From positions 10,797,503-10,861,502 of the forward strand of contig NC_045143.1 in the NCBI RefSeq assembly GCF_008831285.2: a stretch of DNA of 64,000 bases. The letters run 5' to 3'. Of the stretch, positions 12,080 through 23,349 are shown piece after piece. Positions within the stretch are counted from its first letter, which is position 1. The number at the start of each line of letters is the position of its first letter. This stretch comes from Nymphaea colorata. Its lineage: Eukaryota > Streptophyta > Magnoliopsida > Nymphaeales > Nymphaeaceae. The position numbers were made by a program, and so were the translations under genes. The notes under the pieces are model-generated. The model ran no database searches and was not told the origin of the DNA. It saw only the letters and a program-made list of their open reading frames with translations.

Positions 12080-12345
12080 TTCTTGCATTTTGGTGTTTTC
12101 CCATTTTTCTTTTTATTCATTTTTTTTTCAGATTTTTGAATGCCAAATTGTTTTTTTTATTTTATAATATCTTTGTGTTGCAACTCATTTTTTTGTGTTC
12201 GTGTTATTAGTTTTTCACTTCTTTTATTTTCCCTAATTTTTAGGCTTCTGTTTTTAAAACAAAATTATCATAATTTTCTTATGTTTTTTAATAGTTTACT
12301 GTGTTATACCAAAAAAAAAAAAACCTCGTGGTTTTTTGTGACTAT
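12080..12345 (-). repeat. Poly-T/A-rich repeat family C, copy 1 (inverted)
   Basis: Read on the minus strand it has the order TATAACACAGTAAACTATTA, AAAATTAGGGAAAATAAAAG, AAGTGAAAAACTAATAACAC, GTTGCAACACAAAGATATTA. This parallels the copies at 28296-28580, 58642-58900 and 59312-59520 (AAACTAATA, then TTGCAACAAATAAAA). Non-coding. Confidence 0.5.
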
Positions 12346-12630
12346 AATTCAACACAACTTTCATGTTAAAAATGAACCACCTTGTGTTGTGCTGTAGATG
12401 CTATACTCCAATTCTGATACTATATGCTAAAAATGGGAGACAAAAGAAGGTAGCTCTTAATGATATACCATTTCAAATTCAGTGAAATTATGCCTAAAAA
12501 GATCCAAAATTCGGTTTTCTGGAAATCAGTTTTTAGAAAATGCTTCAGGGACCGTTTGGTAAATGTTACTATTTATATATTTATCTCAAATATTGAGCCA
12601 AATCCATGAAACGCGCCTCGCCCCCTCCAA

Positions 12631-12705
12631 CTGTTTTATGAATTTACAATAAAATATACTCATGGAATAGTAATTTACAATAAAATATACTCATGAAATA
12701 GTAGC
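12631..12705. repeat. ~30-bp tandem duplication
   Basis: TTTACAATAAAATATACTCA followed by TGGAATAG/TGAAATAG occurs twice in a row. Confidence 0.75.
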
Positions 12706-12761
12706 ACCATGTTATTGTTGTGAGTGACTCCTAAAATTCCAACCACGTCACAACTCCAATT

Positions 12762-13255
12762 AGGGCTGTTCAGCGAGTCAAGCTAACTCGAGCTCGACTC
12801 GAACTCATTCGATAAACTTGACTCGAACTCGACTCATTTATTAAACAAGTTGAGTTCGAGTTAAGAAATAAACTCGACAACTTAAATTAGTCGAACTTGA
12901 GTTAAGTGGGCTCGGCTCAGTTAGACTCGGTTAAACTCGAGAAAGAAAATATATAAAATTTGTATCATAAAATTATAAAAAATGGTAAATTGTTCAAATG
13001 AATATACATGTGACTGATATGTGGGAGGTTTCATGTTTAAGTCTATATACTGCCTCTTTTTTTAAAAAATAAATTTTTTAAATAAAATGCTTGTCTCGGC
13101 TCAAGCCGATCTTTAGCTTGAGCTTAATCGAGCGGAGTTCGAGTTTTAAGAACCCAAGCTGAGTCGAGCTCGAAGTAATGAAATAGAACTCGAGTCGTGC
13201 TTGAGCGAGTTTGAGCCGACTCAACTCGACTCAAAACTCACTCATGAACAGCTCT
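12762..13255. mobile_element. Mutator-like MITE (GAGCTCGA-rich) with 10-bp target duplication
   Basis: A 494-bp element with terminal inverted repeats AGGGCTGTTCA and TGAACAGCTCT, flanked by perfect 10-bp direct repeats AACTCCAATT at 12752-12761 and 13256-13265. Duplications of 9-11 bp are the hallmark of Mutator-like transposition. The inside has GAGCTCGA/GAGTTCGAG words on both flanks of an A/T-rich centre and no transposase, so it is non-autonomous. It is the best-bounded copy of a family also seen at 8319-8495, 10772-10885, 13937-14366 and 24252-24623. Confidence 0.8.
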
Positions 13256-13265
13256 AACTCCAATT

Positions 13266-13335
13266 GGGTTGGGAGACGGGTGAGAGTTTTGGCTTTTTGT
13301 TGGGCGGTATCACTCGATTCTTGGCCAAAATCTAA
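13266..13335 (+). mobile_element. SINE 3' fragment
   Basis: GGGTTGGGAGACGGGTGAGA followed by GTTTTGGCTTTTTGTTGGGC aligns with the 3' half of the SINE at 9717-9950 (GGGTTGGGTGAGAGTTTTGC). It directly abuts the right target duplication of the MITE at 12762-13255. The 5' half was not found on the other side, so it was probably already truncated. Confidence 0.5.
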
Positions 13336-13635
13336 AAACCTTAATATCTAGATTAGGAATGATTAATTGAGAGTAAGTAATGAATTAATCTTGTCGGATA
13401 TCATATTTGATTTGAATTACTATTTTTAGTTCACATCATTAAAATAAAACCTCACTGCATTTGAATCGGGTATAGGTTTGGACTGCATTCATATCCACAA
13501 CTTTGGTTTGGCTCTATTTCATGTCCACGCAAATACATGCCATCAACGGCTTTATATTGGATTCAGTACCGAGATGTTTGGATCCACATTAATCTTCACA
13601 TTACTGAATCTTCTATGAATTGTATATACGTTCAG

Positions 13636-13890
13636 ATCGGATGTTCTAATTCAGGTTCAGATAGAATAAAACAGGTTTCCGGTGAGTGCATTCTCTCGGA
13701 ATGAGGCTCAAAAGCTTTTGTTCCTCTTGCTTCCGACGTCCTGAACTGCATTCGCATAAGCGATTCCTCTTGCTTCCGAAGTCCTGAATCGTGTCTACAT
13801 AGGCCATGACATCCATACATCCTACCATCTTAAGACACAAAAACATAATACCCATAAAAATTAAATTACAAACTTGCCTTTCTACATACT
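13636..13890 (-). mobile_element. SINE copy, tRNA-derived family, minus strand
   Basis: On the minus strand AAAGGCAAGTTTG...ATGGGTATTATGTTTTTGTG, then TCTTAAGATGGTAGG, aligns with the SINE at 57333-57527 (GGCAGGTCTATAG...GTGGGTGCTATGTTCTTGTG, then TCTTAAGGCGGTAGG). Further on, CAGGACGTCGGAAGCAAGAG matches AAGGACTGCGGAGGCAGGGG there. A 37-bp stretch around CGGAAGCAAGAGGAA is duplicated. Diverged; target duplications not identified. Confidence 0.55.
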
Positions 13891-13936
13891 CATAAGGTAG
13901 CAAGCTATATTATACTCGTGCAAGCTATGCTATCGA

Positions 13937-14366
13937 TACGGGTGAACAACAAAACTGGTTAAAGTTCGGCTCGTGAACGAGCTCGAGCAGAGTCATTTGG
14001 TTAATGAGTCGAGCTCAAGTTCATGAGTCGACTCATTCAAATAATCGAGTCGAGTTGGAGTTCACTGAACTCGAACTGTTAAAGCTCGGCTTGACTCGAA
14101 AATGATGTGTAGGGATGTTATAAATATCCAACTCGTTTTTTATTAAAAAATTGGTATATTGACGTTAATTAATTATGTAAGTTTTTACAAGTTTGTCGAG
14201 CTTTAATCAAGTTGAGTTCGATTTATAGTAAAGTAAAACGAATTTGTCAAACCTTAATTGATTCTGTCAAGCTATTCTCGAGCTCGAGCTTTATTAATCG
14301 AGCCGCCAAGCTCGAGTTAACTGAACTCGAGCTCACTCGAACTGGCACTTGTTCACCCCTACTTGT
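13937..14366. mobile_element. GAGCTCGA-rich MITE, second long copy
   Basis: Starts GGGTGAACAAC and ends CTTGTTCACCCCT, giving matched inverted ends, with GAGCTCGAG/GTCGAGTTGGAG words near both ends and an A/T-rich middle. Its size (about 430 bp) and layout match the Mutator-like MITE at 12762-13255, but I cannot find a convincing target duplication. Confidence 0.6.
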
Positions 14367-14736
14367 CCAGTCTATTTGATGAATACACTTGCACAAATTA
14401 CCTGATGTGCTTTGGTCCAAAACCGGACTCGTTTCGGGTCGAACTCATGTCCAATCACTCCTAGCCCTAAGGCCTTGTGGGGGATCAGTCTTGGCCAAAA
14501 AGCACACGGATAAAGAAATCTTGCCTTTATAATATGCCACGTGTAACTTATTTTCTTTAATTCCTACCTTACCCTCACTTTGGCAAACATTCGCTTCCGT
14601 CGACTTGATGTTTGCGTGGTACCATAAATTACGCATCCATTTCATTGGCTTTTCTATGCAGTCCTCCTCCTCTCTGGTCTGGCTGCGCTGCGTTGCGTTG
14701 CAGAGGGAGGGAGAAGGCAAGCAGCGGGAGAGAAAG

Positions 14737-15141
14737 ATGAACAGCGCGTTCAATGCGTTCAAGGCGAGCGTGGGGATCGGTTGGAGTCCGCACCTTTACA
14801 TCACGCTGGTGAGGGGAATACCGGGCACACGTCGGCTCCACCGCCGGACGCTGGAGGCGCTTCGCCTCGGCAAATGCAACCGCACCGTCATGCGATGGAA
14901 CACCCCCACCGTCCGCGGCATGCTTCAGCAGGTACTCTCTCTCTCTCTCTCTCTCTCTGTGGACGGTGATGGATGGTGATCACTCTGCCGTTTGGGGCAA
15001 TAGGTGAAGAGATTGGTAGTCGTCGAAACGGAGGAGATGTACAACGCTAGGAAGCAAAAAGAAGCTGCCCACAAGGCTCTTCGGCCTCCCATTGTCGTCA
15101 ATCACCTGCCTCCTCCACCCCCGCCGCCGCCGCAACCATGA
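14737..15141 (+). CDS. MRPL30: Mitochondrial ribosomal protein uL30m (L30 family)
   Basis: Structural protein of the mitochondrial large ribosomal subunit. Exon 1 is 14737-14931 (65 codons, ends CAG|GTACTC). A 72-bp intron rich in CT follows, and exon 2 is 15004-15141 (45 codons plus TGA); total 110 residues. Conserved blocks are YITLVRGIPGTRRLHRRTLE (residues 21-40), ALRLGKCNRTVMRWNTPTVR (41-60) and VKRLVVVETEEMYNARKQKE (66-85), which match the short plant L30-family proteins almost residue for residue. The C-terminus carries eight consecutive prolines. The start MNSAFNAFKA is the family start. The same frame is open for at least 43 more codons upstream, with an ATG at 14608, so a longer N-terminal form cannot be excluded. 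No close neighbour; the nearest gene upstream is 9 kb away on the opposite strand. Confidence 0.93.
14936..14959. repeat. (CT)12 microsatellite in the uL30m intron
   Basis: A pure CT run starting four bases after the GT of the donor. It makes up a third of the 72-bp intron. Confidence 0.9.
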
Positions 15142-18100
15142 ATTGTTTAGGTGCCCTTGTCTTACTCGCCTCTCCTACTTCTAGTCTTTCTTGTTTGTTT
15201 TCCATTTATTGGTCCGATGCGTTTCTTTTTGTTTTTGTAGTTTAACCTTTTCTATTGTTTTGTGGGTTACCTGATTTTGCTCTTTGCCGATATAACTTGT
15301 TTTTTTTATCATGGCTATTCTAAAATAAAGTATATGAGATGACAAATACCACATTTGAGCCAGGAAATGTAATGCGATGTTGGTTTCTTGTAGATTTTGT
15401 TTTGATGTTTGCACTTTTCTCTTTGAGACTGAGTTGCATGTTTGGGCATTATTTTCATGATTTTCTTCATTGGTAGACAAAGCTAGATGCTATTCGTAGT
15501 TGTGGTAATGGGGAACATAAGTATCATAGTCTCTCGGAAGAAAAGGGAAAAAGTAAATAGTGTAGATACTTTTACTTCTGGCGGTTGATTTGAATGTCTG
15601 GAATTTTTATTTATTGTTATTTTTTACAACAGGAGCTATACTTCTTTCTGTTTTTTTTCCTTACTTTATGCATTTCTCATATATGTTCAGAATGGTCGTA
15701 TCAACGATCTGGATCTCTCTAGCGTTACGTCATAAAAGGCTATGTTCTTTGTAGTATGTTGAGATCATCTTATTAGTTCGGGTCAAGTCTTCTTTTGGTC
15801 ACTATTCTATGTTCTACACCTTTGGAATTTTTAGAAGGCTTGTCAAGAACATTTTGTTCACCTAATCTTTACCTTTTATTTTTAAAGATGGTTCTAATCG
15901 TGCCTGTATGCCCTTGAATATAAAGCTTTCCTTCTGCTAGGTTCTTTTCCGTTTTCATTTTTGGGCGCAGTCTGATGCTTGACTACAGGAGCATTCAGCA
16001 TCTTACCACTATTTTACTACCATGCAATACACTAGCTGAATATAAGTGTGAATTTATCACTATGACTGGACCCCATGACTCGGGTGTTGATTCTGCTGGA
16101 GAGCATCATAACTTTGAATAGAAGAGGATGTGTTTGCAGAAGGCAAAGTTGTTGGACTTCTGTAACTGATGACAATATCCTTCTGCAAATTCATACAGAT
16201 TTGAGTATAGTTGAAATTCTAGTCAGTTATGATAATTTAGATTCTCACATGCATTGATGTATAAGCATAAGGTTGAGGTCAGCATAAGTTTTATATATCT
16301 CAAGGTGTCTTAGAAAATATAAGGCAATACTTATTGCTCACATAAGGCTTTTTGTTTAGTTATTCACATGAATTGGGTCACACCTGGGTCTTGCATATTA
16401 GAGCACTAGCACCAAGGGAAGCCCAAGTTACCACTAGCCTGTATGGGAATCAGGAAAAACCTTATCTATTAGTGGAACATGATTGAAGATTGCGCTGGTA
16501 CCCCAAAGTCAAACCCAATATCGTCACTGGTCATGGTAAGTCAAGGATGACTCGATGATATCCATGGTTTGAATACCTGATTTGGGGCGTCTCCATCCAT
16601 TTTTGCCCTAGTTACAGGTTCACGAATCATCAGCTTATGGTCTTAAAAATTGGCATATAAATTTGTTAACATGTTCCTACATCTGCTTTTTGTTCTCTTG
16701 ACTCTTGAGTTTTCATTCAACTTTAGTGAAAGGTGGAGGCAACCTGCATCAATTTTGGGTAGTTTTAAACATCAAGAAGTAGAATGTGCTATTGAGGGAG
16801 ATGGACTCTGAATCTCCCTAAACTTGGAGGTTTTAATTTTTATTTTGTAGTTCAACTAATGTTTGAACTGTAGAATTTAAGTCTCTATATTATTTCCCTA
16901 TCTTTCTCATGTTAGCTGTTCCATCTCTGAGTGGAGAATGTCCTTTTTTATTGTTTATTATCTACAGAAACCTCACTTTTCTTGTATCAAGGATGTCCAT
17001 TCATTAACAAAAGTCTAAGATTCACTAGTCTCTGTCTTCTCAATCTATTAACATTTTTTGCCTTTTAGTAGTTTCTATTACTGAATGCAGCTAATTCACA
17101 AGATGCATTTGAAGTTATAGCTAATGCCAGTGGAAAGACTTGGTGCTAAGTAGTAGGAGTTTTGTCTTTTTGCATTGTCCTATGTATATGCAAGACATGC
17201 TAAACTTTTTCTAGAAACACATGATTTTTTTGGAAAAATTGATTTCCTTTTTCCAAATCAGCTTTAGTCTTTGCAGCTGAATGTTAGTTTTGTAACTTCA
17301 GGTTTTAGGTGTCTCTGTTGTGGTTAGTCTTCCACCCTCCTGTATAGTAAATGGCATGCGCCTTACAAGACTAATTGAATCAAGGTGTTGACTAAGAGCC
17401 CCAAGAATTTTATTCTGCAAGATTTCAGAAGTATATAAAATAAAAGGAAATTTTCAAAAACAGTATTAATATCTGGGAATAGTAGAAAAGACACCTAGCT
17501 TTCTGATATTATTAAAGCACACCTAGGTTTTGAATTCACAAAAATATTAAACCTAGGCTGTTCATTAAGTTGGGTTCATATGATAAAAAGACTGAATGCC
17601 CTCAAACAAGAACAATTGAGTTCATAGTTTGAATTAAACTTTTTAACTATGCCTGATAATTTTAATGCATGATTAACTCTAAGTACATACTAAATTATAA
17701 TTAATTTTTTTAAGTTACTATCTAAATTATTGAAGTGAATGTTTTTTTCACTAGAGGCTAAAAATTGTCCAAAGGGAGACTTGTATATATGTTTTCACAA
17801 GGTTGTTATATTTTTCATGCCATTTTGGTAGGGGCAAAATGGTACTTTTTACTCATTTAACAACCACTTTGTCTAAAAAATTTATAAATTTTTTGTTCAA
17901 CCATTGTAAGGGTAGGTGTACTTTTAACAATATTGAAAAGTTAGTTTTATTTTTTAATTGTTTCCAATTCTCTATGCATGCTTTTCAAAATTTCATGAAA
18001 ATAAATTGCTCAAACAATTGAAAATGTTAGAAAAGAAAGGACCGGATGAGACACATAGGTTCTCCCCCTCCCCCACGCCCCCCCCCCACAAAAAAAAAAA

Positions 18101-20980
18101 AAAAAAAACCAACCACAACCACAAAGGAGAAAAAGAGAAAGAGAAAAGGGTAAACACAGAGAATGCTGGCCATGTGTGGTTGTCTCAGGCAGGTCTTGCT
18201 TGAGTTAGTGAGTCTTTCTCTCAGTCGATGCTGGTTCTGAGGTTATTTTGGTTATTGTTGTTTTTTCCTATGCTTCTAATTTATATGTCATGCAGTAGTA
18301 AGGCCTCACTGTGCTGTTATTTCTAGGATTATTTGCTCCATCTCCAGTCATTGTACAAGTCTCAGAGGCTTTGAGAAGGCAAGCTGATGGGGTAAATTAC
18401 CTGATGTTCATACACAAGTACCACCTCTATGGGGCTCTATATGATATTACATGCCTCACCCCGTCCCTGCTTGTCTTTTTTTGACTGTCGATTCATGCTT
18501 GTGAGCTGATTTGGGCTCTTGCCACCATACCTAGATTTGATTTGTGGCTCTATCTCAGTAGAGGTCGTTTATACACTACTATCATGTCAGAGATACATTT
18601 AGTCTTAGTTAGCAATAGCCTTGCATAGTGCAGGGTTCATCTTCGAAAGGATCAAGTGATTGGGTTTGTTTACTTATGAGAAAAGTGAATCCCTTCCCAA
18701 GATTCATCAATTTTATTAGCTTATATCACATTCGGAAACTAATGTGTAGTCTGGGAACTGATGAATATTGTACTAGTGTTCCATAGAGAGAAATAGTTAT
18801 ATCACAGGTACAAGTTGCTTTCATGCAGAAAATATCTTGTTTACCAAATTATTCAAATGCTAGGAGCCAATTTTGAAATCTATTTCTAGGAGAACGGAGC
18901 TTTCTCTTGACAAATTTTTGTGAACGAACCAGCCAGGATTCCCTGGAAAAGTCCCCTTAAGATGATGATCAACTATTTCAACTTTAACCAAATGCACATT
19001 TCCTTTGTTAATATTTCGGATGGCACATAATACTATTGGAAGGATCTAGGAAATTGTGAGGTTGATTGATGTGGTAACCTATAGAAAACAAGTTCTTTCA
19101 CTATAATGTTGAGAAAAATATGCGGAACATTGCTGTGCCTTCTTTCCATTGATGTTAACAAGCCAGTGACTTGGACGGTGCATGTTTCCTTGCCTATTTG
19201 GTTTTCTCTTGATCTTGGATACATGGTGAAATCTCTGTTGTTTTGTCCTTGAAGTAGAGAATGTCCACCTATGGAACTGAACTCTTTTAGCACATCCATG
19301 TAACCAAGCCTCCATATGGTCCCTTTGGCATTAGCTGCCTGGTGTCGCACTATATTTCTCTAAAAGCTAGTATTTCATTTACCAATATTTGTTCCTTTTC
19401 ATATTTTGCTAAGGCCTGTTAGTGGATTACCATTCTAGTGATTTGATCTGACTGTATGCTATTGGTTGCAGTCATATATTTCTGTGGAAGCAAGTTACAG
19501 AGATCAAGTTTGTTGCAGTTGAATTTAGTTGGAAATGACAGTGCGAAGCATGCAAGCCACAAGCGTTTATCAAGAGGATGCATTGTTGCTTTTGTTTGGG
19601 AACTATGTAGTGTGCAGCTAATAAAATTTTTGATGTTTGATGCTCCCATGCTCTGTTCCCTATTAAAAAACCAAGTATGATGAAAGCCACCTGGTACAAG
19701 CGAATGGGAGTTACAACTGTGATATGGTGTGTCATGGTTCGATTACCATACGTGCATGTCACTTGCACAATCTAATGAATAGCATAGAGAGCTCAGAGGG
19801 CGAGCATTCTAGCCATCGGGTTCTACAATTATGGGATCTCTGATTTGCTTATTACCAGGTCTTCTCTATTTTGGTAAGCTAAAAGAAGCCACTTCAACTT
19901 TCTTTTGCCATGACTGTCGTGTCCTTTCGTCTTGTCCTCTTACGGGGCATATCATATGAGCAGCATTGCTTAGTGCGACCACAAGGTGCATGAGATACTC
20001 GTTTTTCATTTTTCGTAGCAGGGTCCATGTATAATGCTGACCCTGAAGGTAATTATGATCCATGTTTTAACATCTTAAATGGCCTGTTTTCTTTTGTTGG
20101 AAGCAATAACTATGCTTGACTTTCATGCTGCGTTAGCGTGAAGAAACTTATTTCAAATCATGAACTAGTTTCTGCTAGACACCGATCATCTACGGATGTT
20201 GTAATTGTCTCTGCAGAAGGCCATTAAATAGTCACTCTCATATGTACTCTCTCTCACTCTCTCTTTCACACACACACACACCTGCTGGGGGAACCTCCCA
20301 TGAAGGGAAACCCCGTCAGTTGTCCGAAAACATTTCCTAGGCCTGGAGTCCCAAGTCTGATAGTAAGTGCGCTTTGGGAGGAGACCAACGATAACAGAGG
20401 CCTTTCCTTCAGTGGACCGCGTAAGATTATAAGCTCCAATTGGAAAATTTCTTGATTTGCTTGCAGGTGTTGAGGGTTGAGCTCGTTTGGACTCTACCAT
20501 TGTTAATAAACGCATCATCGCTTGCCGGCAGGGTCCCCCAAGCCTGGGCCAGTTTCTAAGATATTAGATTCAGGGAGGGATTTCCTCTTCGTTTACACAT
20601 CACTCTCCCATCCACCCGAAAGCGAACAACTTTGCATTGCTTATTCTAGTGGCATCAATCTTAAGTGCTGTAAAAGGAGGCTCATTCTTGTGGCATCACT
20701 CTTCCGTGCTTTTGCATTACCCATTTTCATGGCATCAATCTTCCGTGCTACACAAGTTGAATTATAGTGAGGGTATTCACCTTGAGGTCCGAAAGCAGTT
20801 GTGGACCCAAAGGAGATGGGAGGAAAAAGTCATGCTTCAGCCTTCACTCGAGTGGTGGGATTTCCTTCTGGTTTCAAAGCTTTTTTATCCACCTAGTTTG
20901 AACGAATGAGCGCAACATCTTCTCAAGATATGAAGACATCCCAGACCCTTGTTTTTAGATAAAATGGAGCTTGATCCTCC
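15142..20980. other. Long stretch with no recognised gene downstream of uL30m
   Basis: About 5.8 kb of T-rich DNA, as expected of plus-strand introns, UTR or plain spacer. Short frames on both strands (for example 19033-19350 and 20186-20518) do not resemble known proteins. One splice-flanked open segment, 18327-18391, is noted under findings. A poly-C/poly-A run lies at 18068-18108 and a CT/CA run at 20246-20281. It could partly be 3' UTR or intron of an extended uL30m transcript, but nothing proves this. Confidence 0.5.
18068..18108. repeat. Poly-C/poly-A low-complexity run
   Basis: CCCCCTCCCCCACGCCCCCC followed by a run of about 20 adenines. Simple sequence. Confidence 0.85.
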
Positions 20981-21070
20981 ACTTAGTTTTAGCCTTCTAA
21001 TTTTGTTGTTTCCCAAATGTATACAAATTTGTTCAGTTTATTTACACATGGCAGCACACATTGTTGGTAA

Positions 21071-21366
21071 GAGAATCTAAAGATTGTTCTGCAACAAAAG
21101 GTACCCTGATATGTACAGGTGGTGGCAGGTAAGTGTAATACTTGTTTCCGAACTACACAGAAAAATAATCAGGCACAACTGTATTATCATGTACGTCTAT
21201 GCAAAAAATTTAACCAAAAGGAGAATCTAAAGATTGTTCTGCAATACAAAAATACTTTGATATGTACAGATGGTGGTGGGTAAGTGGAACTGTTGCTTCC
21301 TAACCACATACAAAATTAATTGGGCACTATTGCATGATCATATGCATCGAAGCAAAAATTTTAAAC
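21071..21366. repeat. 150-bp tandem duplication
   Basis: Two head-to-tail copies, 21071-21220 and 21221-21366. Both start GAGAATCTAAAGATTGTTCT and share CTGATATGTACAGGTGGTGG / TTGATATGTACAGATGGTGG, and further blocks (CAGGCACAACTGTATTATCA / TGGGCACTATTGCATGATCA). They are diverged by point changes and small indels. Confidence 0.8.
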
Positions 21367-21378
21367 TGGAACTCAAGC

Positions 21379-21480
21379 CTGGCGTGATCTAACAATCTGA
21401 TGAGTGAGTCTCATAGTTGTGGCTTCTTCTTCAAGCATCTGCAGGGTCTGGTTCATTGATGGCCAATTGCATCTGTCAAC
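21379..21480 (-). pseudogene. Possible terminal exon or kinase-like gene fragment
   Basis: On the minus strand a splice-acceptor-like TTAAGTTGACAG is followed by an open frame of 33 codons ending in TGA: CNWPSMNQTLQMLEEEATTM then RLTHQIVRSRQA. The first part resembles the subdomain XI end of receptor kinases (RPSMxxVxxMLE) but lacks the conserved Arg. I could not find matching upstream exons between 21.5 and 23.2 kb. It may be a relic of a kinase gene, a true last exon of an unrecognised gene, or chance. Confidence 0.25.
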
Positions 21481-21768
21481 TTAAGTAGGAAAAAATTAAA
21501 GAAATTCCTAATTAACTTCCCTCATTAAAGTAGTAATTGTGGCCTTCCTAGTGAACATTATACATTGTCATTCACCCACTCCATTGTCATAAGCCAGCTA
21601 ACATCTATCTTTATCCTCTCAAAGATTCTCGGATAGTGATCAAACATGGTGAAGATCTACAAAGAGGTGGTTGTTTCACGTCCAAGATTTAACCATTCAA
21701 GACTCATGCACAATAAATATTGTGGCAAAGGTGCTTCACCATGAAGAGGGGAGGGGGAACGGCAGTAA

Positions 21769-21931
21769 AGGGTCTTTTGGCATTAGGAACGCTTAGTGAG
21801 TGTCCCATGGATCTCTTCAAAAATTAGGGCAGATTCATGAAACAATAGTTCTATTATACCATGAATCTTCTCCAATCTTTGAGGCCGAGTCATGATACAC
21901 TCACAAGGTGTCCTTACTGCCAAACAGCCCC
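21769..21931. mobile_element. Tourist-like (PIF/Harbinger) MITE with TAA duplication
   Basis: A 163-bp element between TAA trinucleotides (21766-21768 and 21932-21934). Terminal inverted repeats of about 34 bp: left AGGGTCTTTTGGCATTAGGA then ACGCTTAGTGAGTGT; right, read inverted, GGGGCTGTTTGGCAGTAAGG then ACACCTTGTGAGTGT. The G/C-rich TGTTTGGC-type ends and TAA duplication are typical of the Tourist class. No coding sequence. Confidence 0.75.
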
Positions 21932-23349
21932 TAAAATGGATGACATTCGCTGATTTGCGTTATAATTGTTGCCAAGTCTGGATGTCAATAATGCTCTGTG
22001 AATTATAAGTATGTGGATTCTAGACCACTAGAAACCTTTATTTTGATTAGATAGCCAAACAAAAATCAGTATTAGAATCATCTGCATCAAATATGATAGT
22101 TTTCCAGCTTTTTTTACCACAAAAGAAGCAGTAATTTAGACAAGAAAAGAAAATAGTTACGACTGATAGAATTTATACTAAGCATGTAAAGCGACACGTT
22201 TAGTAAAAAACAAAGAACATCAAAGGTCATTTTTTAAAATCTGCCAATCTGTTTTCTTATATATAAATAAACAAAGAAAAATGAAAACTCACGCAACGTA
22301 GCAAGTTTTCTGTTTCAAATATTAATAGAAGCACATCATGCAAGTGATAGATCACTGACCAGGATGTCCCAAAAAATGCATAGAAAAAAAGTGATTCAAT
22401 AGTACAGTTAACCAATATCAATCACAAAGTTATTCAATTTTGTCCATTACCACACAGTTGTATTATTTTCTGCATTACCAAAAGAAAATGAAACTGCCCT
22501 TGCATGTTTACCACGATGATTATGTCTTGTATACATATCTTTTAAGTTTCTGAATTTTGACAATAAAATTTGACACAAAAAGTTTCCAAAATTTAACTAA
22601 CATTTTACTTCCTTTCATGGGATATTTAAATTAAGATCTCCAAATTAAAAGAGAGGTGACTTAAGATCTCCAACGTAAAAGTGTATTTTAACAGAGTTCT
22701 TGTGATCAAACTTTGACGACAGAAAAAAAACTGCAACCCTTATCATTTTTTGTTGCGTGGTTTTCAGGTCGATTATTATGTGTCTTTGATGATAGCAGAT
22801 ATTTCTCTATTAGTAACAAGATGAATTTTCTTCTCCAAAGAAAATAAGCAGTGCAAGACATGAAGACACACTGGTCATGAGGGTAGCACCAACAATATAA
22901 CCTAAGTATATACATTATATCTTAATATTTTGTTATCAACAAAGTAATCAATATTGATAAGCAAATTGAGGCTAAGAAAACCCCTATTAGGTTATGTCAA
23001 TATAGATTCATCAACCTTCTTCAACTTCCAAACTCCCAAGAATAGGGAAGGAGAAAACAAAGAGTGAAGAAGGAAAGTTCAGGAGGCACTTGGGCAAGAG
23101 AGAATTTAAGTCGAACTAGAAGCTAAGCAGCAGCTACATCTACTTTTGTCGCTCCACAACCTTTTCATTGAGAAACAACAAAGGAAGGATGAGAGAGGAG
23201 GAGGAATGGGTTTTGCAGCAGGGAAGGGAAAAAAATGTTGAAAGACTTTGCATATTGCAGCCAGTCTCCTGCATTACTTACCTTTCCTTTTGTATTTTTT
23301 TTTATTTCTTACCAAATTCATTGTGATAATCTGTTCCTAGAATCTCTAA
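21932..23349. other. Intergenic DNA, no gene recognised
   Basis: A/T-rich. A purine-rich segment at 23030-23235 looks like a 5' UTR on the minus strand or plain spacer. A frame at 22706-22915 (minus) has no family resemblance. Nothing firm. Confidence 0.45.
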
